Shown one piece after another: positions 26,333 through 38,281 of a stretch of 64,000 nucleotides of DNA. Both the position numbers and the translations under genes were made by a program. The notes under the pieces were generated by a model that saw only the letters and a program-made list of their open reading frames with translations, did not search any database and was not told where the DNA came from. Where the stretch lies: positions 372,001-436,000 of the forward strand of contig NW_025062477.1 of NCBI RefSeq assembly GCF_000002995.4, read 5' to 3'. The DNA is from Brugia malayi. Its lineage: Eukaryota; Nematoda; Chromadorea; Rhabditida; Onchocercidae. Position 1 is the first letter of the stretch, and the number at the start of each line of letters is the position of its first letter.

Positions 26333-26999
26333 CCTGTGGATATTCTATTTCTTGCAAACTATTGCGAGAGAAGTGCATGCATGCGTGCATGTCTGGCATG
26401 CTAGGAATAAGCTTGAAGTAGATAGCAGTGCGATATATCGCAGTGTATGAAGAAATGTTACAGACAACAAGCCTCTCTCCTCGTCCCTTACTCTCCCGCT
26501 TATATGTCTGCAAGCTATTTGCACCACATGCACTTTTCTCGGCTAACGATGCATAAGTTTGCCATTCTCGAATGCAATCACCCATTTCCTATATCTCTTT
26601 TCCTACCCCTTTCTCTTTCTCTCTCTCTCCCTCTCTTCGTTTAACTCGAACTTAAGAATTATTTTCAAGGATGAAGAAAGGAAAGGCAAGGAAAGAAAGG
26701 GAAAAAAAATATGGAAAGGAACGGAATTCAAAAGTAAACACAACATTTTGTTTGCAATGTTTCTACAAAACAAAGAAAGAGAAACGGATAAAATGTAGAT
26801 AGTCCATATCACTCTAATTTATGCTTGGCCTCATTAACAAAGTTGAGGCTCAGGCTCAAAATCTACTGAGTCATGCCTTTTTGTCCCTAACCGCCATACC
26901 ACTACCGCCCCGCACCGCACCCGTAGCTTCTTCAGCCATTGTATAAGTGTATAATATCATGTATAAACCGCAGCGCTATCCCATACATTATTCTATTCC

Positions 27000-27147
27000 C
27001 ATACAACACATACACACACATACATACACATACATAGATACGTGCATGCATGCAAACAGCAGTAGTAGCAGCAGCAGGCGTGTATAGAGAAGTGCGGTAG
27101 AAGATACCTTGGAGATGGTCTCGGTCTCGATCTCGATCTCGATCTGT
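27000..27147. repeat. CACA/TACA, GCA and TCTCGA simple repeats
   Basis: ACACATACATAC units (about 27005-27040), an AGTAGTAGCAGCAGCAG patch (27060-27077), and a GATCTC hexamer repeat (27117-27146). Confidence 0.75.
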
Positions 27148-29325
27148 AGTGTTATGTGGTTGATGACCTTTTCAGTCAGGTATTCTCCATCTCTCAGAGA
27201 ACTTTCAACACTGCAAATTGCCGTTCAAACCAACTGTTAGTGAAAAATCCCAAGACAAATTAGAAAAACTTACTTAGTTTGCTATTTTACCCACAAATAT
27301 TTCGTGTCACAATTAAATGTCACATTTACCTGTCATATCATATCTGAAATTGCTAGTTAATATGATCGTACGTTTTCGAATGATTTAAGAATTTCGTGCA
27401 GTAGGGTAGGTATGTCTAATTGTAATGGTAGAACAAAGATAAATGTTTGTGATATATAAGTTATTAACAGAGATCGAGAAACATCCATCTTTATTATGCA
27501 TTCCGGAAAATTGCATAAACAAACCGTTTTTTATTTTAATTAGCGAGTTAGCCTTTATTATGGAGTTACACACCCTAATACAATTAAGCTATTCATCTTC
27601 AACTTATTTCCGATCACTTTCCGTAATAGCGATGTCCGCTTAAACGTGTGCTACGCTATGACCTCTTTTTAATTTTACCTCTAACATTAACGGAATAATG
27701 AATCATATTTTAAAACAGTCATGCAACAATGTTATTATCAACAATAGTGCTGAAGAGATTTTTCATGCATTTCGATTTCAAATTTACAAATTTCGCTCTG
27801 AACTATCGGCTATTACTATAAAATGCATCAAATGTATTTAAACTTTACAATCTGTAATCCACTGCTAAATTAAGAAATTCAAATTAATGTTTACTTGAAA
27901 GAAACTATTCAAATCTCTAAAAGTGACAGAATCTCATTATTGATATAGTGTACTATTATGCACTGTTATATTCAGTTCCAGGTCATATTAATTAACAATC
28001 AATTTAAAGACGAAATCATAGCTTCGTCAAATTTACATCTCTCAATCATAGCCAAATTCAGTGGATTTAGTCTTTTCAATCAACCGTCCACAAAAATCAC
28101 AATTCCAAGCAATTAAAAAGCACTCATTGCAAGGAACACACTATCTAACATTAGTCTTCATTCTTCTACTTTAAATAGTCAAATCATTCTTGTGGAAAAC
28201 ATCCTAAACCTAACAACCTATGTAATAATATGAACAAGAAGCTTCGAACTATTATATTTCTTTCCCTAAGACAAAAAAAAAACTTATAAAACTAATGGTT
28301 TTTTTTTTTTTAAACCTTAATTTTAGAAGCACTTAAAAGTTCCAACATTCCCCTCTGTCACGTAACTTATTAACTGATGGAAATACTAACCCCCAGCACA
28401 AAAAATTCCAGGCATTTGCGATAAAACAATGCCATCATAACAGTAATGTTTTTGTCAAGAAATTCCAGAAAAGTGCCAAATAATTGAGCCCATGAAATCT
28501 GTATAGAAATTCTGTTTTGGGCAACACTAAAACAGCACAGCAACGATAACTGTAACACATGAAAATTCGCAGAGTGTTTCTACAGGAAACAGAAAACATA
28601 CTTTATTAGATATATTCAACATATCATATGATATCCAAGTATCTAAAACAAAATGGAAACAACAGACAGTAAATTTACGTAACGTCATTTATTCAGACAA
28701 TAAAAATAATGAATGAATGATGTTTCCGACTTTCGATCAAAATACTTCAACAGTCGAATGCAGAAAAACGAATGATAAAAAGCAACTGGTTCATATTAGT
28801 CCTGAATAAATTCTCACAGAATGCGGAAAAGAAATCAAATTGTGAGGCAATAAAAAAAAATTCGCACTATGCATTACTGAGACAAAATTAATAATCTTGC
28901 AAAAGGCAAAAAAAAAAAAACGAATTTCAGCATGTGTTTGCATTTTACACATATTGGTTCGAAATGTAAAACTGAACCGAAACAAATTTTAAGTATTTTA
29001 GAAAAAAAAGAACTTGCCTACAGAAAAATACATTAATATATTTGCAAACTTGAATAAGTTTTACTTCATAAATTTGGGGGGCTCAAAAGATGACGAACAT
29101 TTAAAATTTAACAATTGAAACTAAAACAAATTAAAAATCGAACATGGAAATAAAACAATACTTGGGAAAATAAGTTTCACAATTAAAAAACAAAAATTTG
29201 AAATCTTCAAAATTGTTGTTTAAAAGCCTCTATAAGTCAAACAGACAGAGATGTTTCTAAACTTGTTCCATATGTTCGATATTCAGAAAAATTCCATGAA
29301 AACTAAACATTTTTTCTTCAAAGTT

Positions 29326-31097
29326 TCAAAATTCTTCTTTGTTACCTTCACCGCGTTCTAATTCGGCATAATTCTGCACGACGAAGAACATAAAAATAAC
29401 TGCTGTTATAATAAAAAGAAGAGTAAGACCGATTTTTCCATACTTTCGTGATGCCTTTTGTTTATTCACCAAACTGTTACATCTATTTCCGTGACCACTG
29501 TAGAAATTTTCAAACGCTACACCTGAATTATAACGTGATGTTTGATTATACTGAGTTGCCGAATTTGCATCCAGACGACATCGTGCCATCAGATCTTGTT
29601 TTGAATCATATTCAGCCGAATACGCATGATCTTCTTTCCAAGTAGGCAACAAAATACGTGAACTTTCTTCGCCACGTAAATCATCATCGGAACCATCGTT
29701 AACTATCCCATTTCCCCGATTATCCTAAAATTGTTTTTCTTGCACTTGCAATTCAAGCATGTCACAGCTCTAATTGTGCAACTTTACATAATTTATTACC
29801 ATCATTTCACCACTTCAGATCTGATATGCAGAATGAATTAATTTTAGGATCATAAAATTTTCCGGCACCCAATCTCCAAGGTTCAGGTCAAAATAGGTCT
29901 ATCTCATTACTATTAACCAAAAAAGACAGAAATCCTTTCCTGAAATCAAAAAGAAAAAAACCTTAAGTTACTCAACGGCACATACTTACTCGTAAAGATG
30001 TGAAACGTGTTGTAGGTGTAGTACGGTAAGCTTCTGGTATTGTTTCAAACGGATAAGGTTTGGATATTTTGGAAGATGTAACATCCAGAGATGCGGATTC
30101 AGAAGTTACGCTTGACTTTGATAGCAAACCGTGAGATTCTCCATCTGTGCTTACTTCCGAATGAATTTCGAATTCGGTATCTGCATGCGATTTTGGAGGG
30201 ATGGGAACAGCTGATTGGACAACATGTGATTTGGGTGATGACTCTATGAAATCGGAAAATATGCGTGACTTTGCTGGAGAAAAACCAGCAGTTTTCGGCA
30301 ACGCACGAGATATTTTAGAATTTAACGGTATACTTTGAATCTTTGATAAACCAGTTACTTCTTGGGCAGAAGAACGAGTAATACGTCTTGGTGACTGCGA
30401 TATTTGTGAACTGTGTGATATGTTCTTTTTTGGTGAAGATTTAAGACTGTCAGCTCCTATAGCGTCAGATGTTACTTTCTGTAAAGTTTATCACTTATTT
30501 AAAATTATTTGTTTAAACTAATATTAACTCCAAATTAACTCCAGTTAAATACCATCAAAAAAATCATTCAGCTTAACCAGCAATTTTTGAGTTATGGCGA
30601 CGTTCAGTAATAATCTATCTACCTTGTATCCTGGTCCTTATAATTTACCCCATATCTTTGCACTGTAATTGATGGATTTAATTTCCTCCACTTCAAAAAT
30701 TGTTGTGTCATTGCGAGAAACGATCAGTTTCACTAGACTTACCGCAAAATGTTACATTCATAAAGACTGACACAAGTTATGGCGAATATGCAGTTACAAC
30801 GAAAAGAGAAGGAAAAATAGCCACCAAAATGCAGAAGTCGAACAAATCATAACAGTACTGTGCTCGATGGATAACCACAGTTTTGAATTATCAAAAAACT
30901 TTCAAAAAAATTTCATTGGTTTAATAACGCACCTCAGGTGGTGCCACGACATCCGATTCTAATCCATCTTCTAACAACCGCCGTAACTTATTTGCATAGA
31001 CGTTTCTAGTACTTCCGACGACAGGGCCGGGATCACAACCATGTGTCATAAGCTGTTCTCGGATCTCTTCATTGGTAAGCTGATCTATATCCACCAT
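29326..31097 (-). CDS. emr-1: Emerin-like LEM-domain inner nuclear membrane protein
   Basis: Inner nuclear membrane protein. LEM domains bind barrier-to-autointegration factor and tether chromatin to the envelope. Complement exons 30933..31097, 29990..30478 and 29326..29724 give 1053 nt, 350 residues. The LEM domain spans about residues 1-45 (MVDIDQLTNEEIREQLMTHG, then DPGPVVGSTRNVYANKL). Residues 56-315 are Ser/Thr-rich, low complexity and probably disordered. One transmembrane segment, IGLTLLFIITAVIFMFFVV, lies at 316-334, followed by a 16-residue tail. A single C-terminal membrane segment with no MSC domain argues for emerin rather than LEM-2/MAN1. The start follows a likely trans-splice acceptor (GATCAG at 31099-31104) by one base. 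From memory, C. elegans EMR-1 is roughly half this length. Confidence 0.85.
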
Positions 31098-31098
31098 T

Positions 31099-31100
31099 CT
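31099..31100 (-). promoter_or_regulatory. Probable spliced-leader acceptor of the emerin gene
   Basis: On the minus strand TTTCTGATCAG ends one base before the ATG, leaving almost no 5' UTR. This is typical of nematode SL trans-splicing. Confidence 0.5.
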
Positions 31101-32574
31101 GATCAGAAAGAAAGAACTTGATCCTGCTCGAAAAAGAAAATATACAAAAGTGATACAAACCAAAACCAAAATATATTGAAAACAGTGAAATAAGGAGAAG
31201 TGAAAAAAAGGAAAGGGAAAACAAGAGGACAAGTACAAAGACGAAGTACATCACTTATGTTTCATTCATATATTATTTCCGTTTCATTACTAAAAAATTT
31301 AAGATTTTCAAAGAAATATCGTGACCAAGGATATGGCAATTAACAAACATGGAAGTTAAGTTCAGAGAGCAGCGCAGTTAGTGGTTACTTAAATCTCAAA
31401 ATTTTCGTTTAGCATTCAAAGCAAAATTTAAGAATCTAAAAGTGAATAAGCTAACAGAGAATAAACATCTAGTCAGCATATATCACACGACAGCATGTAA
31501 GAATGTCATCAGTCATACATATATATACGTTGTAATACATGCTGCACAACTACAACTCACTGACAATTCCTAATTATTACGCTAACCAACAAACAACCAT
31601 ACACCGGCCTTACTCCGAGAGTAACATCCCGAATTCCGGATCCGGTGGAAGAAGGAACCAGGAACCACTTCCCCACCTCACAAGCATCCAGCAAGTCCTC
31701 ACTTTAAAGTTATTTTAAGCGCTACAGGATATTGCGCGTAAGACACAATGCGGCTCGGACCGAGTATTTCGCGGCTCACTACCATCCGGATCTAATTGAG
31801 TTGTTTGAGTAAGCGGTTGGGTTGTGACAGTAACTGAGGGCAGAGCCTTCGAATAATTTCAGGATTAAATTTTAGAAGTTGAGTCAAAGTTTGGGGTAGA
31901 AATGTGTTGCAATTTATTATTGGAATGTATATGTCGTATTAAAAATAGATTATAAGATTAAGACTTCAAAAACTTAATGTTAGTGAGCATAAAGTAATTT
32001 CCTATTCCATAGTGCTCATAAACTCAATAATTGATTGGTGAATAATTAGCCAAATTTAAGAGTAATTCATCATTGGATGAATTTTACCTCTCTTTCAAAA
32101 TAGTTAGTTATCTCATATTCTTATCATAATTGACAAATCCTTGTTTCTGGTATGGTTGATTCATTGCTATCATGGATTTAATTGGTTAGTATAGCTGATA
32201 TAATTTGCTCTTATCTTATATAAGCTCTGTTCGGAATTAATCCAAATTTTTTAGCTGGAAAAGAATAGTTTTTCAACTAATAATGAAACCTCTCACTTTT
32301 TCAACAATGTATGACTAATATTTTGGGAAGTCAACTCAGAGGAAAGACAAATGGAACAGGTTTTGAAAAACTTTTTGAGTTGATTCCCAGAAATGATTTG
32401 AAGTTTACGCAGTTCATGGAAAACTCGATATTAGTAAAGCGACTGTTAATAAATCGATAATATGATCACGTATTAGTAGTGTATTGATTTTGTATTGCCA
32501 TCTCTAATAAACTGCTTACAGATAACTTATAATTTGTAATATATCTGAGCCAGTAATCTCCGGCAATAACTTCG

Positions 32575-33195
32575 TGGTGTAATTGGTAAGAATAGATAAC
32601 TTAGCTATCAAATACCAAATATTTAAATTTCTGGCTTTATCTTTGATTGTTAAATTGACCGTTAACCTAATAAGTTAACATAATAAGTGTTATGTTCGAC
32701 AACAAGATTATATGTACATGTAAATAAATAACATTTACATCAATGTTTGGTAATAGACTACGTTAATTAATTAATATATTGCAATTTATATTAATATATA
32801 TATTTTTTATGTGTTGAGTTACTTGATCCTTTTGTGCAATTTATTTTTATTAATGTATATTTTTCTTTTTCCTTCTTAATGGTATTGTTTTATGGATATG
32901 TTCTGCTTATATAGGAGCAAAATAATATATTAGTAATAAAGTAGTATAGTACAATGGGTAAACAAATTATTTGTTGCTTTGGAAGGTTAGGATTTTATTC
33001 GCCAAATATCCTGACGTTTTATTTTGGTAATAAAGATTGTTGTTGTGTCTGACAACAAAATGCATATAAATAAACAATGTACTTAATTACTACTTATATG
33101 TGCCAAATTAACACGTTTCACCAATAATTAGTAATTTAACCTGCATTGATTAATGAATGTACTTGATCCTTTTTTATGATGAATTTCTTTAATGA
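32575..33195 (+). repeat. Two diverged copies of a possible tRNA-derived SINE
   Basis: Copy A (about 32575-32880) starts with GTGGTGTAATTGGTAAGA, very like a tRNA D-arm/A box. Copy B (about 32945-33195) starts with TAGTACAATGGGTAAACA; the two share about 12 of 18 aligned positions. Downstream, both contain GACAACAA, then ATAAATAA-like sequence, and both end in ACTTGATCCTTTT followed by AT-rich sequence. B-box matches are poor. Order and spacing are shared, suggesting two insertions or an old duplication. Alternative: chance similarity of AT-rich DNA around a decayed tRNA. Confidence 0.4.
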
Positions 33196-33314
33196 GAAAG
33201 AAAGGAAGAAGTGGTTTATGACTAACCACAATTGGAAATTCCATGTCTTTATGATGATTTACCGTAGATTGAATAACTAATTTTACTTTATTAATTTTTT
33301 TTTTTTAATTTAAG

Positions 33315-36300
33315 ATGTTGGAAGATGCAAATGAGCCATGTGAAATGACTCATTCACATGTGGAAGACGATGTGTGCTTTGATTTAATCTTGGGAAGGCC
33401 ATTACTAGAACATGATTACTTATCCACCAGTGACCCGATGCTTACCAGTTCACTGGCAAAAACTTTTGATGCTGACGCACGGCTTACTGCTATCATCGAT
33501 GATGTCGCCACTGCCGATTTATCTCAGATCGGTGTTGGACCGAATGATGTGAGTTTGTTCTGTTCTGTAAAATTGCTGGATAGAATTTAGGGTTTTTGAT
33601 ATAAAGTTTTACATTTGGAACAGTATGGATGAGTTTGGATCGCGGACTAGTTTTACTAGATGAAGTATTGGAATTTTTTACAGATTATTGAATTATTAGG
33701 AGTCGGAGTACGTAACGGGGATATTTTGCCAGTGCTTTTGGATTATTAAAATTATTGACTTTTTTCGGTAACTATCAGGAGAATGCTATATTAATTAGTC
33801 GGACCTAATTAATATGATTGTAATTCATGTACAAGTGAAATTGTTGTAGCGGTAGCGAAATAATTATAATTACTATTGGATTAAAAAATTATAGGCCAGG
33901 AATAAACTAAAACTGATAAAACTAAGTTTGAAATTTCGAAAAACTGGAATTATTTATTCCTATGTTCCGCCTAAAATTGTTCCGTTTAAAGTTGGAAATT
34001 TTGCAAAGATTGGATAATAATTTAGGGTTCTCCAAGTTTAGCATCGTTGAACAGCAGTATTATTCAGCAAAAATGGCTATCGATAACGCCATTTTCCAGG
34101 AAAAAAGCTACTGTATGTTGATTAATATATTGTTCAGAATTAAGACTTTTTCCATTAAAATATTACTCAAAATTAAGATTTTTTTCCATTTATTTTTTCC
34201 ATGATATATTTTATGTGCTTGGACATTTCAAAGTGTTAAGTGAAATTCAACATCGCTCAAGTTCTATCTTTTTTTTTATCGAAAGCTAATTAATTTAGCT
34301 AATGCACTCTTTCGTAGGAAAATATCAGAACTACTCCTTAATCCGACAAATTGAAAATCTTCATAATTTAAAATTTTCATTCTTCTATTTAGATTGTTAC
34401 TTGTGAATATTGTGGCATTGTTCTTAAACATCCTTCGAAAATTGAAGCGCACCGGCGGACACATACTGGCGAAAAGCCATTTCAATGTCAGATTTGTGGT
34501 TCAAGGTCTATATCTCTCTTTTTGAACTTCTTCAAATAGATACATACTTCTTGAAGTATATATATATAATCTTTTTCGACAATTTCATTTTTTTTTTTTT
34601 TTTGAAAGATGTAGATTTATGTTATTGTTGCAGGTTTACACAACGTACACCGATGCGAATGCATGTACGACGTCATATGGGCCTAATGCCTTATGTGTGT
34701 TCATGGGGATGTGGTAAACGTTTCGTTTCAAATGCACTAAAGAATGCGCATGAACTGAAAAGTCATATGGGAGCCAAAAGGTTGGCGTGAATTTGTAAAA
34801 TAATACTGAATTTCGAATTCAAAGTAATGATCTACGGCATGAATGAATTCAACGAATAAAATAAAAAATATCAGCTAATGTATCTGGTCGTAATTCAATT
34901 GCTATTTTTGATTTTTAGACGTGGTCCACCTCGGCCTCATCTTAAGCCACCAAGATGTTCTATGCCGATGAATGTAATTGAAAAAACTGATAATAATGAA
35001 GGGATTGCTAACGTTTCTGATTGTCATGCACGTTCGAATGAACAAATATCACTGAACTCGGATATTGAGAATAGGCAACTGAATGAGGTATATCAAATGA
35101 TATTTTTTTCTTTTAAGAAAAATTTTTTTCTGGGATATATGATGGTAAATTAAAATATTTTATTAAAATTTACCTAATGAGTGTTTAAACTTTTAGCTGC
35201 TTTAAAAACTTTTAATTCAATTTAATCTCTCTTAATTATTTATTACAATTTCTGAAAATTTTTGATTAATTTTCTTGATTACACGGAAATTTATTTTTCC
35301 TAGTATTGTAGATAGCCGAAAAGGTTGTTATTTCGAATTTCCCAGCCGAACAAAAAATTAAAACACACCGAAAAAGAGCATTGATTGCTCGATGTCAGGA
35401 ATGTGGTTTACTTCTGAAACATCCTTCCAAGATTCAAGCACACATGCGAACACATACCGGTGAACGTCCATTCGAATGTGCTTTATGTGGGATGCGATTT
35501 GCAACTGCTAATCCATTGAGGGTACACTTTCGTCGTGCACATACAGGCTAGCTTTTTCTCTTCTTTTCTTGAAAAGAAAAAATCCCTTTTTATCGTCAGT
35601 TCGTGGTTATTCTTCAGCGTTGACTCTGTTATAGTTGTTTGATCAATATATGCGATACTAAGACAAGTTAGTATTACGTCATTTTATAAATGGCAGTAAA
35701 GCTTTGTATAATTTAGGCCATATGTTCATACCCGTAATATGATTTACTTGTTAAAGTATTGTGTCTTTTTGCAACAGTAGTTATTATCTCTTGATTTGAA
35801 GAAGTTACAAAAAAAACAGGATCCAATTTCATGAAAAAAAAAGAGAAGAACATGAAGTTATTTTGAACATTACGTATCACTATGCGTAAGATATATTATT
35901 TAGTGCTAATAGATATTGGGTTTTTGATATAACAAATTTAATGAAATTATGTTGAAACAAATAAAATTTCGGTTTGTTGTCTATATGAAAGTAATTTTAG
36001 GTGAGAAGCCATTTGAATGCACATGGGAGTGTGGACGACGTTTTGTTTCAGTATCAGCCCGTAATGAACATGAACGAATCGTACATGCAGGCATCAAAAG
36101 GTACAGATGCTTTGGAAATTTTATTCATTAAAATCGAGAGAGGAATACAAGGGCGATAAGGCGTTAAAGTTGATTCTCTTGACTTAGCTAAAAGACATCA
36201 CTTTTTCAGATATCGTTGTTCAATCAATAATTGTCACCGTTTGTTTACACGGCGTCGTTATTTGATAATGCATCAAGCAAAAGAACACAAGGATGTTACG

Positions 36301-37661
36301 CAACAAGCTGATAACGCTATCCAGTCTGTCCTGGACATGGTAAAACAGGACAGAGAAGAAACCAAGGCGAACACAATGTGGTCTTCTGAAATGTGAGCTT
36401 TGGAAGTGAATTATGTTAAATTGTGAGGCTATAAATTCCGGAAAAACAAGTATTTTAAAGTTTCAAAATTCTTGTATCAAGTTTCGAATTTCCGAATTTG
36501 ATTTTCATTAGCGGTTGAACAGCAAATGATTTCTTCGCATTTGTAAAATACTTTATCTGTTAAAGGAAATTCATATTGCAGACCAGATAACGGTAGTATA
36601 GAGAAAATTTGGATCGAAGAGAGAGTTTTAACTGGGGAACAGGTCTGTTGTCATTACTTTCATTTCATCTTTTTATATAAATTATGGTTCTTTTTATACA
36701 TTTACATAATTATTGAGCAAATTTGCTTTTTCAAAATCTAACAGCGGATTAACGGATTAAATGACTAACATCATAAGTTTTTCCGGAGAGCTTGTTTGTA
36801 TGCAAATTGTACACTACAGACAGAAATGCACTGTATTGAACATTCACATGGTTCTGATATTCAATTTCATCAGGTTGAAGAACAATATCTTAATATTGAT
36901 GATCAAAATGGCAATGCTTTGCTTGAATGTGCCAGCGTTACAGTTGCAAAAGAAGAGGAAAATGATTTGTTGAATGATGAAAGCTGTCGACAGGTTGTTT
37001 CATTGTCTTTATTTTATCCATACTGAATTTTGGTGTCGAACAAAAAGGAGACATATTTGGAGATCATTGTGACTCAGTCTTGGAGGAAATAAACTTTCCA
37101 GTCGTTTAAATATAACTTTATGATATACATTTCTTAGAAGAGGAGGACATGGATGTACAAGATGTTAGGTTATTTTAACGGTCGTATCTTATTTTAACAG
37201 TTTGTGAGATACAATCGACCCAAAATATCCATAAGATTGTGGAAACGAGAAATGCTATTTTGTCTGTTTAAAATGTAATTCACTGTTCAATTCTTCTGGA
37301 AGAATCATATGCAACTGCTTTTCTCTTCTCACACTTCTGTTTTTCGAAAATGTTTATGATTTATTTTAAGGTGATAATTGATGAAACAGATGAGGATGTT
37401 GCGCTGGAAAGGAATTATTTTGTGGAAGCAAATGAAATATATTATCGTAATGGAATTAGGTTAGAGTATGGCAAACAGGAGCACCAACAGCTGTCTGATG
37501 ATCGTCAATTTGTAAATGAGACAGAGTCGTCTATCGTTTCTCCTGATATCTGTGTAAGAGCAATAGATAGGGATGTTTATTCAGTTTGCGAGGAAAGTAC
37601 CACAGTTTTGCCTAAATATGGTCGAGTTCGAATTATTAAACCAGTGACGAAAATAGGTTGA
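33315..37661 (+). CDS. Seven-finger C2H2 zinc-finger protein with duplicated three-finger block
   Basis: Probable nuclear DNA-binding protein; the orthologue was not identified. Exons 33315..33548, 34393..34505, 34634..34780, 34919..35087, 35312..35546, 36001..36100, 36210..36392, 36582..36642, 36820..36993 and 37371..37661 give 1707 nt, 568 residues. Fingers, by first Cys to last His: 82-102, 110-130, 138-160, 249-269, 277-298, 306-328, 336-359. Linkers THTGEKPF and THTGERPF are canonical. Fingers 1-3 and 4-6 are clear repeats of each other. The N-terminal 78 residues and the C-terminal 200 are acidic with no recognised domain. The intron after 35546 has a GC donor (ACAG/GCTAGC); reading through it meets TAG at 35549-35551. 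The ATG directly follows an AG acceptor at 33314, so an SL site or an upstream exon is possible. The 36820 acceptor is the least certain junction. Confidence 0.85.
35547..36000 (+). other. GC-AG intron in the zinc-finger gene
   Basis: The left exon ends CATACAG with donor GCTAGC; the acceptor is TTTTAG at 36000. Joining gives the T-G-E-K-P-F linker and keeps finger spacing, which no GT donor nearby achieves. Unspliced, the frame stops two codons after the exon end. Confidence 0.8.
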
Positions 37662-38281
37662 AGATCACAGCACTAAGTCTGGATCGTTATTTGTTTAAAC
37701 GACAGCTGATTTTTTTGTTGTAAGTATTTGCATTGTAATTGACTTTGTACTCTAAATAAACAAGTAATGGCTCACTGAATGTAACGAATTGAAAAGGAAG
37801 TTCTGTTGGAATTTTTTCTTAAATATTAAGTTTTGGTGTTCGTTAGAATTGTGAGTTTTTTTTTTTTTGATTCTTATTATATTTTATGTATAGGAATTTT
37901 TGATATTTAAGATTTTATATTGTAGGTTTAATAACAGTGAACTGTACTACTTTTGAGGAATGGTTATGTAAGCCTATTCCAGTAAAATATTCAACTTAAT
38001 ATATTCATTTTGTTTACCTTACCAAGTGTCTTTGAAATCTGCAGCAACAAATAAATATCTTTCATACAGTAGTTAACTGATTTATAGTGCTAAACGCAAA
38101 AATCACAAACTCAAAATTGCGGATAGTTCTTTGCAAAATTGAGATGTGAAAATAAGTGTAATTCAGATTATGCATGTTATTTCTATCTGGAAGGAATCTT
38201 TGACTGCAAGACTTTTTGAAAGTATCTTTATCGGTGTATCATAGAAAGGAATGCGGAATCGTTATACCATTTACGAAAAGT
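37662..38281. other. Convergent intergenic region, zinc-finger and K2P genes
   Basis: About 0.6 kb of AT-rich sequence with 3' UTRs only. A poly-T run lies near 37858 and a second plus-strand AATAAA near 38049. No coding frame was accepted. Confidence 0.6.
37755..37760 (+). promoter_or_regulatory. Poly(A) signal AATAAA of the zinc-finger gene
   Basis: Canonical AATAAA 94 bases after the stop codon on the coding strand. Confidence 0.55.

Larger units (their letters stand above)
24193..29325. other. egl-30 upstream region and emerin-gene 3' flank
   Basis: About 5.1 kb between two minus-strand genes. It contains a 120-bp direct duplication (24512-24750), GAC/GGC triplets (25867-25925), CATA/CACA, GT and TCTCGA simple repeats (26160-27150), and AT-rich sequence beyond. 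The less AT-rich part at about 25,800-27,200 may be promoter or 5' UTR of egl-30. No coding exon was recognised. Confidence 0.5.
31098..33314. other. Divergent promoter region between the emerin and zinc-finger genes
   Basis: About 2.2 kb with no supported coding frame. A less AT-rich section at about 31,600-31,850 (CCGGATCCGGTGG, CCACTTCCCCACC) is the best promoter candidate for the emerin gene. Two related tRNA-like elements occupy about 32,575-33,195. The far end (ATTTAAG at 33314) abuts the zinc-finger start codon. Confidence 0.5.

Noticed and set aside
26095..26812. Overlapping 60-100 codon frames on both strands
   Set aside because: His/Thr-, Val/Cys- and Ser/Leu-rich products of dinucleotide and tetranucleotide repeats.
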